A stretch of DNA of 64,000 bases from JASGTU01 sp963821815 (GTDB lineage Bacteria > Chloroflexota > Anaerolineae > Caldilineales > Caldilineaceae). Shown in pieces: positions 35,691 to 43,968 of the stretch. How positions within the stretch are numbered: position 1 is the stretch's first letter; the number at the start of each line of letters is the position of its first letter. A model generated the notes under the pieces. It searched no databases. It was not told the origin of the DNA and saw only the letters and a program-made list of their open reading frames with translations. Made by a program: the position numbers and the translations under genes. Location of the stretch: assembly GCA_963821815.1 (NCBI GenBank), contig CAWGFG010000006.1, positions 496,001 to 560,000 of the forward strand. Reading direction: 5' to 3'.

Positions 35691-37166
35691 CTAACCGAGG
35701 ATCACCGGCTCCTCAGGATAGTGGATCAAATTTGGTTTCTCGCGCTGAGCAAGCGCCACCACAATTGTCAAGGGGCCCAACCGGCCCCAGAACATGGTAA
35801 ACGCAATCAGCAATCTTGCCCATGTGCCCAGCGATGAAGTCAATCCGAGACTATATCCCGTATTCGAGAAAGCGCTCACCACTTCAAAGCCCGCGTTGAA
35901 GATAGGCCCTTCGTGGCTTACCACCAGGACAAGCGTCACGAGCACCACCACGAGAACGCTAACGGTCGTTATCGCAACAGCCTTGGAGATAGTCTCGGTC
36001 GGCAGCGTTCGTTTGAATGCAACAGTTGTGCGTTGGCCGCGTGTTGTAGCAACAACCGCGAATAGTAGCGCGGCAAAGGCGCTGGTGGAAATGCCGCCAG
36101 CCATGCTCGCCGGTGCACCGCCGATGAACATCCACATGAGGATGATCATCTGCGTCGCCTCGGAAAGTTGGTCCAGCGGGAAGAGCGTGATGCCCGCCGT
36201 TCGCGCAGAAACAATCGCGAATATACCGCTCACAATACGTTCCCAGAACGGCTCTCCAGGCAGTGCGGTCGTATGGAAGCGACCGTCAATGAGGATAAAT
36301 GCCGAACCGATCACCGTGAGACCCAGACCCAGCCAGAGCGTAAAGCGGGTATTCAGATCCAGTTTGCGGTCGAAGATGTATGACCATAAATCATAGGAGA
36401 TCATGATGCCAAAACCGCCGAAAGTGATAAGCGCGCCCATGACGAATAGCGAATACCAGTCGGCGCCGTAGCCGAAGAGCGCAGCATGCTGCGTGCCCGA
36501 ATACAGGTCGAAGCCGGCGTTGCAATAACTGCTAACGGCGTGAAAAATGGCATACCAAAGGGCTTGCGCAGTCGGCAACGTCGCTTTCCAACGAAAGAAC
36601 AGCAGCAGTGCGCCGATCCCTTCCAGTAGCACCGTAACTCCAAGCACATACAGCGCCAGGTTCAGTGCATTGCTGATCTCACCGGCGCCGATGCTCTTCT
36701 GCACCACGAACCGGGTCTGCAACGTAATTCGCCGCCCAATGAGTCTATACAGCAAGACGCTAAAGGCAATGAAGCCGACGCCACCGACCTGCAGTAGCAG
36801 CAGGATGATGATCTGACCGAAGAATGAGAAATCGGTTGCGGTCGATAGAACAGATAGGCCAGTTACGGTGGTGGCGCTGGTGGCGGTGAAGATTGCCTCG
36901 ACCCAGGTTATGGACTCGCCGCTTGCGGCTGCCCAAGGTAACTTCAATAACAGCGAACCGACCAAGATGATCAAAGCAAATCCAATAATCAAAACGCGCG
37001 ATTCGCTTAATCGTTCGCGGGGTTTTTTCTGCGCGCCTCCTTCGTCGTATCGCGGCGCGTTACCCGCACGGTCCGCATCATCTTTCCACAATGCTATTCT
37101 GTCGGCGTAGGGCGGCGGGCGTTCCGGGTTCTCCTGTTTTGGAGCATTGTTAGCGTCGGAACTCAT
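35691..37166 (-). CDS. TrkH/KtrB-type potassium uptake protein
   Basis: About 491 residues, membrane potassium transporter subunit. The four pore (P-loop) segments are recognisable: TSATTVTGL, AVSSYCNAGF, SARTAGI and AFSNTGYSLG, each with the selectivity-filter Gly. Eight to ten hydrophobic helices follow a charged cytoplasmic N-terminus of about 70 residues. ATG at 37166 has AGGGAG close upstream; the frame extends to 37193 without SD. The usual TrkA/KtrA nucleotide-binding regulator is not adjacent. The final residues YPEEPVILG are typical of the family. It is divergent from the MFS gene. Confidence 0.9.
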   Translation of the reverse strand: MSSDANNAPKQENPERPPPYADRIALWKDDADRAGNAPRYDEGGAQKKPRERLSESRVLIIGFALIILVGSLLLKLPWAAASGESITWVEAIFTATSATTVTGLSVLSTATDFSFFGQIIILLLLQVGGVGFIAFSVLLYRLIGRRITLQTRFVVQKSIGAGEISNALNLALYVLGVTVLLEGIGALLLFFRWKATLPTAQALWYAIFHAVSSYCNAGFDLYSGTQHAALFGYGADWYSLFVMGALITFGGFGIMISYDLWSYIFDRKLDLNTRFTLWLGLGLTVIGSAFILIDGRFHTTALPGEPFWERIVSGIFAIVSARTAGITLFPLDQLSEATQMIILMWMFIGGAPASMAGGISTSAFAALLFAVVATTRGQRTTVAFKRTLPTETISKAVAITTVSVLVVVLVTLVLVVSHEGPIFNAGFEVVSAFSNTGYSLGLTSSLGTWARLLIAFTMFWGRLGPLTIVVALAQREKPNLIHYPEEPVILG

Positions 37167-37368
37167 AAACTCCCTGATTAATGGCTGGGTCACTCAGACT
37201 AAGTCACAAAGTTATAGAATCATGGCACATAACTGACAGTTGAGCCACTTAGGATGATTTGTCCAGTATCGCACCGGATCGTAGAAGCCCATCCAAATCG
37301 CGGCGCACTGTATTTGACCCGGAATCGATAAGAACATAGCATGACGCAAGCTGTATTGTAGTGTAATG

Positions 37369-37397
37369 TTGACGGCAAAGACGCCAGTACTTTATCC
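37369..37397 (+). promoter_or_regulatory. Weak candidate promoter for the MFS gene
   Basis: TTGACG (37369-37374), 17-base spacer, TTATCC (37392-37397). The -35 is good and the -10 poor. It lies about 30 bases before the MFS start codon in the divergent spacer with the potassium transporter. Nothing else stands out in this spacer. Confidence 0.3.
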
Positions 37398-37426
37398 CGA
37401 CAACAATAGAAATCGTCGCAGGCACT

Positions 37427-38764
37427 ATGACCGTATCTCGTAGGATTATGTCGCGTCTTCTGCTGCTGAACAAACCGGTCCTGCAGAGGAGCGATGCAGA
37501 GGTTACCGCCGAAGCGGAACAGAATTACTCATGGAACTTCACCATGAGTATTCTTAACGGCGCGTCTTTCTGGTTTGGTATCGCATTCGCATCGTCCGCG
37601 ACCATTGTGCCGTTATTTGTCAGCAAGGTCACCCTCAATCCGCTCGTGTTCGGAATCGTGGCTATGATAGCGCAGGCGTCGTGGTTTCTACCTCAGTTGC
37701 TCGCTTCCGGCGCGACCGAACGCAGCGATAGAAAGAAACCCATTGTCGTCAACCTCGGTTTCTTCACCGAGCGATTGCCTGTAATCCTCTGGCCGTTAGC
37801 GCCGATCATCACAGTCTTTGCACCGATAGCCGGCTTGCTTTTCTTCTTGCTGACCTACCTATGGCACGGGCTAGGAGCTGGTATTATCGGGCCTGCATGG
37901 ACGGACTTGATAGCTCGCTGTTTTCCGGTCAACCGCCGCGGGCGCATGTTCGGCATCACTTCGTTCATCGGTACAGGCATGGGCACTGCCGGCGCATTAC
38001 TTTCAGGCCGCATACTCTCCACCTTTGCCTATCCGTGGAGCTTCGTCATAGTCTTCGGCATCGCTGGGTCTTTCATCATGATCAGTTGGATATTCCTAGC
38101 TATGTTGCGTGAGCCAGAACAGAAATCGACGGTAAGCCGCGAATCGCAAGGACCGGTGAGGGCGCGCATGGGCCGGATCCTGAGCATGGATGACAATTTC
38201 CGACACTTTCTGATATACCGTGTGACAATTGTAGCGGCGGCTATGGGAACAGGCTTTCTGACTGTCGTGGCGATTGAGCGCTGGAACGTGGCGGATGGCG
38301 TCGTCGGCTACTATACGGCCATGTTGTTACTGGGTCAGACTGGCGGTAGTCTACTGGCGGGCATGTTGGCGGATAGGGTTGGCCATAAAATACCGCTCGC
38401 AATTGGCGCAGTCGCACAGATTACTGGGTTTACGCTAGCCATCGTGGGGCGCAGTCCATCCTCTTACTATTTGGTATTTGGGCTGGTTGGTTTTGCTATT
38501 GGCGTCCATACAGTCTCCGGGATACTGGCGCCGCTGGAGTTTGCACGCGTTGAACAGAGACCCACGTACGTTGGGATCACCAATACCTTTGCCGGGGTAG
38601 CAAGCGTTTTTGCACCGCTGGTCGGCGGCTATCTGGCTAGTACTAGTTTCCACATGTTATTCAGTGCGTGTGTGGTTATCGGGCTGGCAGCATTGATCTG
38701 GTTGGTAGTTGGGGTTCGCGATCCACGCACGGTACAGATCGAGCCGGCTCCTGTCGCACCCTAG
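37427..38764 (+). CDS. Major facilitator superfamily transporter
   Basis: 445 residues with about twelve membrane helices in two halves (about 45-230 and 255-435). TERSDRKKPIVVNLGF and LIARCFPVNRRGRMFG are the charged loops after helices 2 and 4; the second half has LLLGQTGGSLLAGMLADRVGHK, the MFS 'motif A' copy with D-R-x-G-[HR]-[KR]. The N-terminal 40 residues are cytoplasmic. No specific substrate subfamily is recognisable. It is transcribed alone. Confidence 0.85.
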   Translation: MTVSRRIMSRLLLLNKPVLQRSDAEVTAEAEQNYSWNFTMSILNGASFWFGIAFASSATIVPLFVSKVTLNPLVFGIVAMIAQASWFLPQLLASGATERSDRKKPIVVNLGFFTERLPVILWPLAPIITVFAPIAGLLFFLLTYLWHGLGAGIIGPAWTDLIARCFPVNRRGRMFGITSFIGTGMGTAGALLSGRILSTFAYPWSFVIVFGIAGSFIMISWIFLAMLREPEQKSTVSRESQGPVRARMGRILSMDDNFRHFLIYRVTIVAAAMGTGFLTVVAIERWNVADGVVGYYTAMLLLGQTGGSLLAGMLADRVGHKIPLAIGAVAQITGFTLAIVGRSPSSYYLVFGLVGFAIGVHTVSGILAPLEFARVEQRPTYVGITNTFAGVASVFAPLVGGYLASTSFHMLFSACVVIGLAALIWLVVGVRDPRTVQIEPAPVAP

Positions 38765-38796
38765 TGAATGCCGGTCTTCCCAATTGGTAAAATGAG

Positions 38797-38825
38797 TTGA
38801 ATACCGGCTGATCATGTCGTACAAT
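38797..38825 (+). promoter_or_regulatory. Promoter before the small membrane protein
   Basis: TTGAAT (38797-38802), exact 17-base spacer, TACAAT (38820-38825). This is one of the closest matches to the sigma70-type consensus in the window. It lies 66 bases before the start of the 48-residue protein and may also serve the large surface-protein gene. A TATACT at 38832-38837 is a second possible -10. Confidence 0.55.
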
Positions 38826-38890
38826 CTCTGGTATACTAAAGCGGCAGCGTGATACCGTTATCGTATGCTATGTCGGAGCATTTTCGATAA

Positions 38891-39037
38891 ATGGGTTACT
38901 TCAGCATCGGTATCCTGGTGGGGCTTGTTGTAGGTTTTGCTCTAGAATGGGCGATCGACTGGTCTTCCTTTACAGGCTGGCGCACCAGGAACCGAACGAA
39001 CAGCAGAGAAGCCGATCACCAATCTACGGAGCCGTAA
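38891..39037 (+). CDS. 48-residue single-helix membrane protein (EWxIDW type)
   Basis: Short ORF beginning MGYFSIGILVGLVVG and continuing FALEWAIDW, then a polar tail rich in Arg, Asn and Glu ending in STEP. One N-terminal membrane helix (about residues 4-20) is followed by a conserved-looking EWAIDW at the membrane edge. Very similar short segments (G..VGWLIEW.IDW) recur in small Chloroflexota membrane proteins as I remember them; the function is unknown. A good promoter lies 66 bases upstream. It precedes the giant surface protein by 99 bases on the same strand. It is too short for most gene finders. Confidence 0.6.
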   Translation: MGYFSIGILVGLVVGFALEWAIDWSSFTGWRTRNRTNSREADHQSTEP

Positions 39038-39136
39038 GCTCGGTTATGATGGTGTCGCAAGTCATGGGTTCGCGATCGGCTATATATACACAGCATAGCG
39101 ACTACCAAACCAAGCGAACGCAAAGGTCCCGGCCAT

Positions 39137-42100
39137 ATGTCACAGAGTCGAACGCCGCGTTCTGTATGGCGTTATGACATAGCAAAGTACACGATACTGC
39201 TCGTATTGCTGATCGTGATGCTCGTACTTGTCGTGCGTCGCAGTGTACGATTGGCTCCGCCCGAGAATACCCTGGCAGCGACTTCAGTTGCGCTCCTGTC
39301 GACCAACGATTCGAACGTGCAGGCGCTTCTGGCTGTCACGAAACCACCTGCACCGAATCAACCTACGCCTATCTCCACGGTGGCGCCCTTGTCCGAAGCC
39401 TCTTCTGCCCCAGGTGCTGGTACAGAGGTTTCGCATAGTGATACACAGACTAACGCACTTATAAAGACTGAGACAGCAAAAGAAAACACCGAGGCCACGG
39501 TAACATCGTCAACGGCGTCGCTAACACCCATCCTGGGTTTGGCGTTGGCGCCGACCGCGACTGACGTGCCAACCGCTGAACCGGTTTCTGAATCTACTAT
39601 CGTGTCTACGACTGTAGCGGAGAAGGATCAGTCGCTCCTGCTGGAAGGTGTCGATGGTATCGAGTTGCCTCCGGGAACTTCGGACGGACTGGGAGTATTC
39701 ACCGCAGTTCCGACAGCAACAGATCTACCGCTCAGTTCTACGCATACAGAAGAATTCACTTCTTCCGATTTTTCTCAGGCGACAACGCAGGCAACGAAGT
39801 CCGATCAAAACATAGAAATAGAGGCGGCGGAAACTTCCATCCCGGCAGCGGAAGCCATACCCGTCAACGGTACAATCGTAATCGGTACGCAAGAGGGGGA
39901 TCTGCTCGAAAGCGTCCCTTTGAATTTCCCTGAAGCGCCAGTTGGTGTACAGAGATCTGCTTCAATCCCGACTGCTACGCCCATTGAAGTGCCGAGCGGG
40001 AGCAGTAAAACAGAGCTCGAGCTGCTGGCGTCGAAGTCCGTTGCGCAGATGACGCTCGTCTCTGCCACTTCGCCCATCACAGACGTCGGATTGATTCCCA
40101 CAGCGACACAAGCTTTGGCCCCAGAAGGCACTGTTGATACCAATGAGATGGTACTAAGCGGCACACCCATGCTGCTACACACGCCAACTCCGCCCATCGC
40201 GTCTACGTTCGAAGATGTAGTGGCTCCGACAGCAACACCCGCTGACATCGCTGCTGCTGCTAGCAGCGACGAACGGTTGTTGGCGCAGTTGCCAGCCGTC
40301 GTGGGCAGTGGCGAGGCTGGACGGTCGCTCGGAACAGCCGAACAGCCGTCTATCCCTTCTGCCACGGCTATGATTGGCGCCGAGGTGGTGAACGAGACCG
40401 GTACGTCTGATGAGGCGGAACGGCTGACGTCTGTTCCGTCCATTTCTGCCTCTACAAAAGAGCCCAATCTATTCGCCAATGTTGGCGAACTCATCTCAAC
40501 AGCGACGCCTTTTGAGCAAGAACTTTTGGGTGCAGATGAGCTAACAGTGTATGCAAGCGGGCTTGAGGCGGTTGGTTCAGAATCACTCACTGCAGAAGCG
40601 ACACTGCCACCGCAGTTGATGGCGCCGACTGCGACAGGTCTTCAAATCAATCGGCCGATTCCAGAACAGACGCCGACACCAACCGCTACGGCAACAATGG
40701 TTGACATAACACCGGTCAGTTGTTCGGTGATGTCGAGTGAAGTTGAGGTTGGCGAGCCCGTTCTTGTGCAGGGGAGTGGGGCGACTGGCAGTGAGGTAAA
40801 CCTGGTAGTTGGTGGCGTTCAAATCGCAATAGTCACTGTCGATAGTTCCGGAGCCTGGTCGTATACGCTTCGCTTCGAAACCTCCGGAATCCAGTATATA
40901 GGTTGTACTACGGCTGGGGAGGGTACCCAGGATATTCAGGCTCAGTTGGCCGCTTACGTCATCGTACTGTCACCGACGGCAACTGCTACGGCGACAGAAA
41001 CCGCTACTGTGACCGCTACAGAAACGCCTGTCCCAACCGACACGCCTATTCCCACCGACACGAGCACGCCCGAGCCTACGCCCACTCCGACGGATACGGT
41101 TATGCCCACGCAGACCGCAAAACCGACTGCTACAGCGACAGAAACCGCAACCGTGACCGCTACAGAAACGCCTGTCCCAACCGACACGCCTATTCCCACC
41201 GACACGAACACGCCCGAGCCTACGGATACTCCCACGGATACAGTTACGCCTACGGAGACGGCAGAGCCAACTGCCACAGCAACCGAAACACCGTTGCCCA
41301 CTAGCACAGTCACACCTACTAGCACGACAACACCTACAGCAACGGCTACAGCAACACCATATCGTCCAAGTTGCGTCGCCGCCCATGCGCAGGTTCAGGT
41401 GGGTGAGCCGCTCACTGTGAACGGAACAGGTCGACCTGGCTCATCAGTCGATCTCCTGGTCGGGGATCAGGTTTATGGACCGATAGCTGTGGACGACGAT
41501 GGACACTGGAGCTATCAGTTGTCGTTCGAAACGCCGGGCATACAGTATATCGGCTGTCTAACGCACGACGCACCGGAGAAGGATGCCTATGCGCGGCTCT
41601 CTTCCTACGTCGTCGTGGCTCCTGCGCTAACCGATACGCCTACCCCAACGAATACGGTGACGCCGACGACCACATCAACGTCGACGGCTACGTCAACCGC
41701 AACGGCATCGCCAACAGATACCGCTACACTTACTCCTACGGTTACGGAGACGCCGATACCGACTGCGACGCCTACATCAACGTCGACTCAGACAGCCACC
41801 GATACTGTCACCCCTACGGTGACCCAGACTCCGACTGCCACAGCGACCCCGTCCCCGACAGAGACGCCGTCTCCGACAGAGACGCGTACGCCGACATCCA
41901 CAGCTACCTTGACGCCCACGATACCGCCAACGCCGACAGAGACGCCGTCGCCAACAAGCACGCCAACACTGACTCCTTCGCCAACTGCAACGCCCTATCG
42001 ACCGAGTTGCGTAGCTTCCGTTGTGCAGACAACCGTTGGAGAGCCGGTGCAGATCGTGGGTACCGGCAAGCCTGGCGCTACGATTGAACTGCTTGTTGGC

Positions 42101-43252
42101 AACCAGGTGTATGATGATGTTGTCGTCGATGATGATGGAAGGTGGGAGTATACACTCAGCTTTGGTACTCCGGGCATGCAGGTGATCGGCTGCAACACCG
42201 TGGGCGTACCTGAGCATGACGCCATAAGCAGGCTGTCGTCGTATGTGGTTGTGGCCCCCAAGCCCTCGAGTACACCTACAAACACGCCTACACCAACTGC
42301 TACTTCCACGTCAACTCCGACACTAATCAACAGCAACATCGACTCCGACGCTAACAGCGAAGCCAACTGCGACGTCTACAATGACTCCTACAGCAACACC
42401 GACTTCGACGGCAACTGCCACTGCCACGTCAACTGCGACGGCAACAATGACTCCGACGGAGACACCAATTCCAACTGCCACGCCGACACCAACTGCTACA
42501 CCAAGGCTAACTGCTACGCAAAAACCGTCCGCTACTCCCACGCCGTCGGCGACCGCAACAGCAGTGGCGACGGCAACGAGCACCGCTACGGAGAAGCCTA
42601 CGGCAACCACGGTCCCAACTTCTACCTGGACAGCTACCGTGCCGCCAACCGCGATGCCTGCGCGTCCAGCCACATTTACGTGGACGCCGACTGCGAAGCC
42701 TATCCAGCCAGCCGCATCTACGTGGACGCCGACTGTACCGGCAACAGCGACATTTACACGACCGGCAACATCCACTTGGACGGCGACGATACCGCCAACT
42801 GCTACACCTACGCAGCCAGCTACTCCTACTTGGACGGCGACACTATCGCCAACCTCAACGCCTACACAGCCAGCTACTTCTACTTGGACGCCGACTTTAT
42901 CGCCGACCGCGACGCCTACGCAGCCAGCCACTTCAAGTTGGACGGCTACCGTGCCGCCAACCTCAACGCCTACACAGCCAGCTACTTCTACTTGGACGCC
43001 GACTTTACCGCCGACCGCGACGCCTACGCAGCCAGCCACGTCTACTTGGACGGCGACAATACCGCCAACCGCGACGCCTACGCAGCCAGCCACTTCAACT
43101 TGGACGGCTACCGTGCCGCCAACCGCATCGCCTACGCAGCCAGCTACTTCCACTTGGACGCCGACTTTGCCGCCAACCGCGACGCCTACACAGACCGTAA
43201 CGGCTACTCCAACAGAAACGGCAGTAGCGGCTGTCATATCGCCAACCGATAG
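39137..43252 (+). CDS. Giant Thr/Pro-rich surface protein with Ig-like repeats, N-terminal part
   Basis: A signal-anchor helix (about residues 13-31, ILLVLLIVMLVLVV) is followed by about 480 low-complexity Ser/Thr/Glu-rich residues, then three copies of an Ig-like (Big-type) domain at about residues 529-612, 746-830 and 958-1042. Each begins with Cys (CSVMSSEVEVGEPV, SCVAAHAQVQVGEP, SCVASVVQTTVGEP) and has a second Cys in the strand (G.Q.IGC), suggesting a disulfide. Linkers are TPT-type repeats likely to be O-glycosylated. After about base 42325 this frame becomes a Asp/Asn/Tyr-rich sequence that is a shifted reading of the TPT repeats, so true coding switches to the next frame. Reconstructed length is about 1,580 residues. 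Confidence 0.75.
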   Translation: MSQSRTPRSVWRYDIAKYTILLVLLIVMLVLVVRRSVRLAPPENTLAATSVALLSTNDSNVQALLAVTKPPAPNQPTPISTVAPLSEASSAPGAGTEVSHSDTQTNALIKTETAKENTEATVTSSTASLTPILGLALAPTATDVPTAEPVSESTIVSTTVAEKDQSLLLEGVDGIELPPGTSDGLGVFTAVPTATDLPLSSTHTEEFTSSDFSQATTQATKSDQNIEIEAAETSIPAAEAIPVNGTIVIGTQEGDLLESVPLNFPEAPVGVQRSASIPTATPIEVPSGSSKTELELLASKSVAQMTLVSATSPITDVGLIPTATQALAPEGTVDTNEMVLSGTPMLLHTPTPPIASTFEDVVAPTATPADIAAAASSDERLLAQLPAVVGSGEAGRSLGTAEQPSIPSATAMIGAEVVNETGTSDEAERLTSVPSISASTKEPNLFANVGELISTATPFEQELLGADELTVYASGLEAVGSESLTAEATLPPQLMAPTATGLQINRPIPEQTPTPTATATMVDITPVSCSVMSSEVEVGEPVLVQGSGATGSEVNLVVGGVQIAIVTVDSSGAWSYTLRFETSGIQYIGCTTAGEGTQDIQAQLAAYVIVLSPTATATATETATVTATETPVPTDTPIPTDTSTPEPTPTPTDTVMPTQTAKPTATATETATVTATETPVPTDTPIPTDTNTPEPTDTPTDTVTPTETAEPTATATETPLPTSTVTPTSTTTPTATATATPYRPSCVAAHAQVQVGEPLTVNGTGRPGSSVDLLVGDQVYGPIAVDDDGHWSYQLSFETPGIQYIGCLTHDAPEKDAYARLSSYVVVAPALTDTPTPTNTVTPTTTSTSTATSTATASPTDTATLTPTVTETPIPTATPTSTSTQTATDTVTPTVTQTPTATATPSPTETPSPTETRTPTSTATLTPTIPPTPTETPSPTSTPTLTPSPTATPYRPSCVASVVQTTVGEPVQIVGTGKPGATIELLVGNQVYDDVVVDDDGRWEYTLSFGTPGMQVIGCNTVGVPEHDAISRLSSYVVVAPKPSSTPTNTPTPTATSTSTPTLINSNIDSDANSEANCDVYNDSYSNTDFDGNCHCHVNCDGNNDSDGDTNSNCHADTNCYTKANCYAKTVRYSHAVGDRNSSGDGNEHRYGEAYGNHGPNFYLDSYRAANRDACASSHIYVDADCEAYPASRIYVDADCTGNSDIYTTGNIHLDGDDTANCYTYAASYSYLDGDTIANLNAYTASYFYLDADFIADRDAYAASHFKLDGYRAANLNAYTASYFYLDADFTADRDAYAASHVYLDGDNTANRDAYAASHFNLDGYRAANRIAYAASYFHLDADFAANRDAYTDRNGYSNRNGSSGCHIANR

Positions 43253-43880
43253 TGGCGGAGAAGAAACGCCTAACGGAGAAGCCGGTTCAGCTTCAATGCC
43301 AAAAATCGATAAGCAATCGCTGACGCAGCGACCGATCAACGGCAAGACAGTGGTGAGAGGAAGCGCAGAGCCGGGAAGCACAGTCCAGTTGCTATTGGAC
43401 GGCGTAGAGGTACACAGCCAAGTGGCCGCACCGGATGGCGAGTGGAGCGCGTCCGTGGTGCTGCCAAAGGCTGGCTCCTTCATTCTGACCGTGGAGTCAT
43501 CTCTGCCTGATAGCCAAGAGTTAATCGGTTCAGAAAAGCTTGTCGTCGATGCGCCGAATATGGTTGTTTTGGAGTCCGCTACGAGCGTACCTGTGCAACC
43601 GACAGAAGTGCTTGCAACGGTCGTGCAGGCCACCGGGACAGCGGCTGCTGAGCGAGCTGCGGCAGGCACATCAACCGCTACATCGGCAACAACAGCGGAG
43701 CCTCAGCCAACCTCCAGCAGCGAGACGGCCGAAACAGTGACAGGCGCAGCCGGTCCGAGTAAGATGCCCGTCTCTGGCAGGGGAACAAATTGGCTTGCCT
43801 ATTTTAGCAGCTCGTTATTGCTCGTGCTTGCGCTCGTTGCAGTTGCCTACATTGAGCGGCGCAAACAGGACAACGCCTAG
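42327..43880 (+). CDS. Giant Thr/Pro-rich surface protein, C-terminal part after frameshift
   Basis: Continuation of the gene starting at 39137. This frame opens just after a TAA at 42324-42326 and immediately resumes STATSTPTLTAKPTATST-type sequence; the first ATG is at 42381. It includes an array of eleven Trp-containing 18-residue repeats, a fourth Ig-like domain (INGKTVVRGSAEPGSTVQ onwards, 43310-43557) that lacks the two cysteines, a Ser/Thr/Ala linker, and a C-terminal membrane helix WLAYFSSSLLLVLALVAVAY followed by ERRKQ. A helix plus a short positive tail would anchor the protein in the membrane with the repeats outside. Confidence 0.75.
   Translation, partial: STATSTPTLTAKPTATSTMTPTATPTSTATATATSTATATMTPTETPIPTATPTPTATPRLTATQKPSATPTPSATATAVATATSTATEKPTATTVPTSTWTATVPPTAMPARPATFTWTPTAKPIQPAASTWTPTVPATATFTRPATSTWTATIPPTATPTQPATPTWTATLSPTSTPTQPATSTWTPTLSPTATPTQPATSSWTATVPPTSTPTQPATSTWTPTLPPTATPTQPATSTWTATIPPTATPTQPATSTWTATVPPTASPTQPATSTWTPTLPPTATPTQTVTATPTETAVAAVISPTDSGGEETPNGEAGSASMPKIDKQSLTQRPINGKTVVRGSAEPGSTVQLLLDGVEVHSQVAAPDGEWSASVVLPKAGSFILTVESSLPDSQELIGSEKLVVDAPNMVVLESATSVPVQPTEVLATVVQATGTAAAERAAAGTSTATSATTAEPQPTSSSETAETVTGAAGPSKMPVSGRGTNWLAYFSSSLLLVLALVAVAYIERRKQDNA
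42618..43194 (+). repeat. 54-bp tandem repeat (about 10.7 copies) in the surface-protein gene
   Basis: Direct repeats of 54 bases encode an 18-residue unit with consensus TSTWT.TLPPTATPTQPA. Eleven Trp residues mark the units; the second unit is only 14 residues. Alternation of TWTAT and TWTPT suggests growth by duplication of two-unit blocks. The array is an expected site for slippage, copy-number change and assembly error. Confidence 0.85.
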
Positions 43881-43881
43881 T

Positions 43882-43894
43882 ATCACATTGTGAT
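43882..43894. promoter_or_regulatory. 13-bp palindrome, possible protein-binding site
   Basis: ATCACA-T-TGTGAT, perfect inverted repeat starting two bases after the stop codon of the surface-protein gene. TGTGA/TCACA half-sites are like those of CRP/FNR-type regulators, but spacing (one base) differs from the usual CRP site. Located between converging genes, so a promoter function is not obvious. Confidence 0.3.
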
Positions 43895-43906
43895 GCAAAT
43901 ACGCAT

Positions 43907-43920
43907 AGAACATATGTTCT
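43907..43920. promoter_or_regulatory. LexA/SOS-box-like palindrome
   Basis: AGAACATATGTTCT, a perfect 14-bp palindrome containing GAAC-N4-GTTC, the core of the Gram-positive type LexA (DinR) box. It lies 49 bases beyond the 3' end of the recombinase gene and not upstream of any gene start, so a regulatory role is unproven. Confidence 0.35.
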
Positions 43921-43934
43921 GTCCGATGATCACT

Positions 43935-43965
43935 GTGGCTGTTCCCGCCGGAAGGGGGCAGCCAC
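43935..43965. terminator. Hairpin between converging genes
   Basis: GTGGCTGTTCCC (43935-43946) pairs with GGGGGCAGCCAC (43954-43965) through ten Watson-Crick and two G-T pairs, loop GCCGGAA. It lies three bases from the recombinase stop and 55 from the surface-protein stop. The + strand continues GTGTTATTT, a weak U tract. Probably a shared terminator. Confidence 0.5.
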
Positions 43966-43968
43966 GTG

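Noticed and set aside
35794..36396. 200-residue + strand ORF within the potassium transporter gene
   Set aside because: Antisense to the TrkH/KtrB pore-loop coding region, low complexity.
40954..41325. Val/Gly-rich reverse-strand ORF and further antisense ORFs over 39805-40590
   Set aside because: Same cause: complement of the low-complexity Thr/Pro coding stretch.
40721..43194. Repeat arrays considered as CRISPR
   Set aside because: The repeats are contiguous, coding, and without unique spacers; no cas genes are present.
42327..43252. Tyr/Asp/Asn-rich tail of the frame opened at 39137 (DAYAAS-type repeats)
   Set aside because: It reads the TPT-coding DNA one base out of frame. The adjacent frame continues the Thr/Pro and Trp repeats and then an Ig-like domain and membrane anchor, so this tail is not real protein.
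42323..43669. Long reverse-strand ORF rich in Val, Gly and Ala over the surface-protein repeats
   Set aside because: It is the antisense reading of the 54-bp Thr/Pro repeats; the sequence is a simple-periodicity artefact and there is no SD or independent domain.
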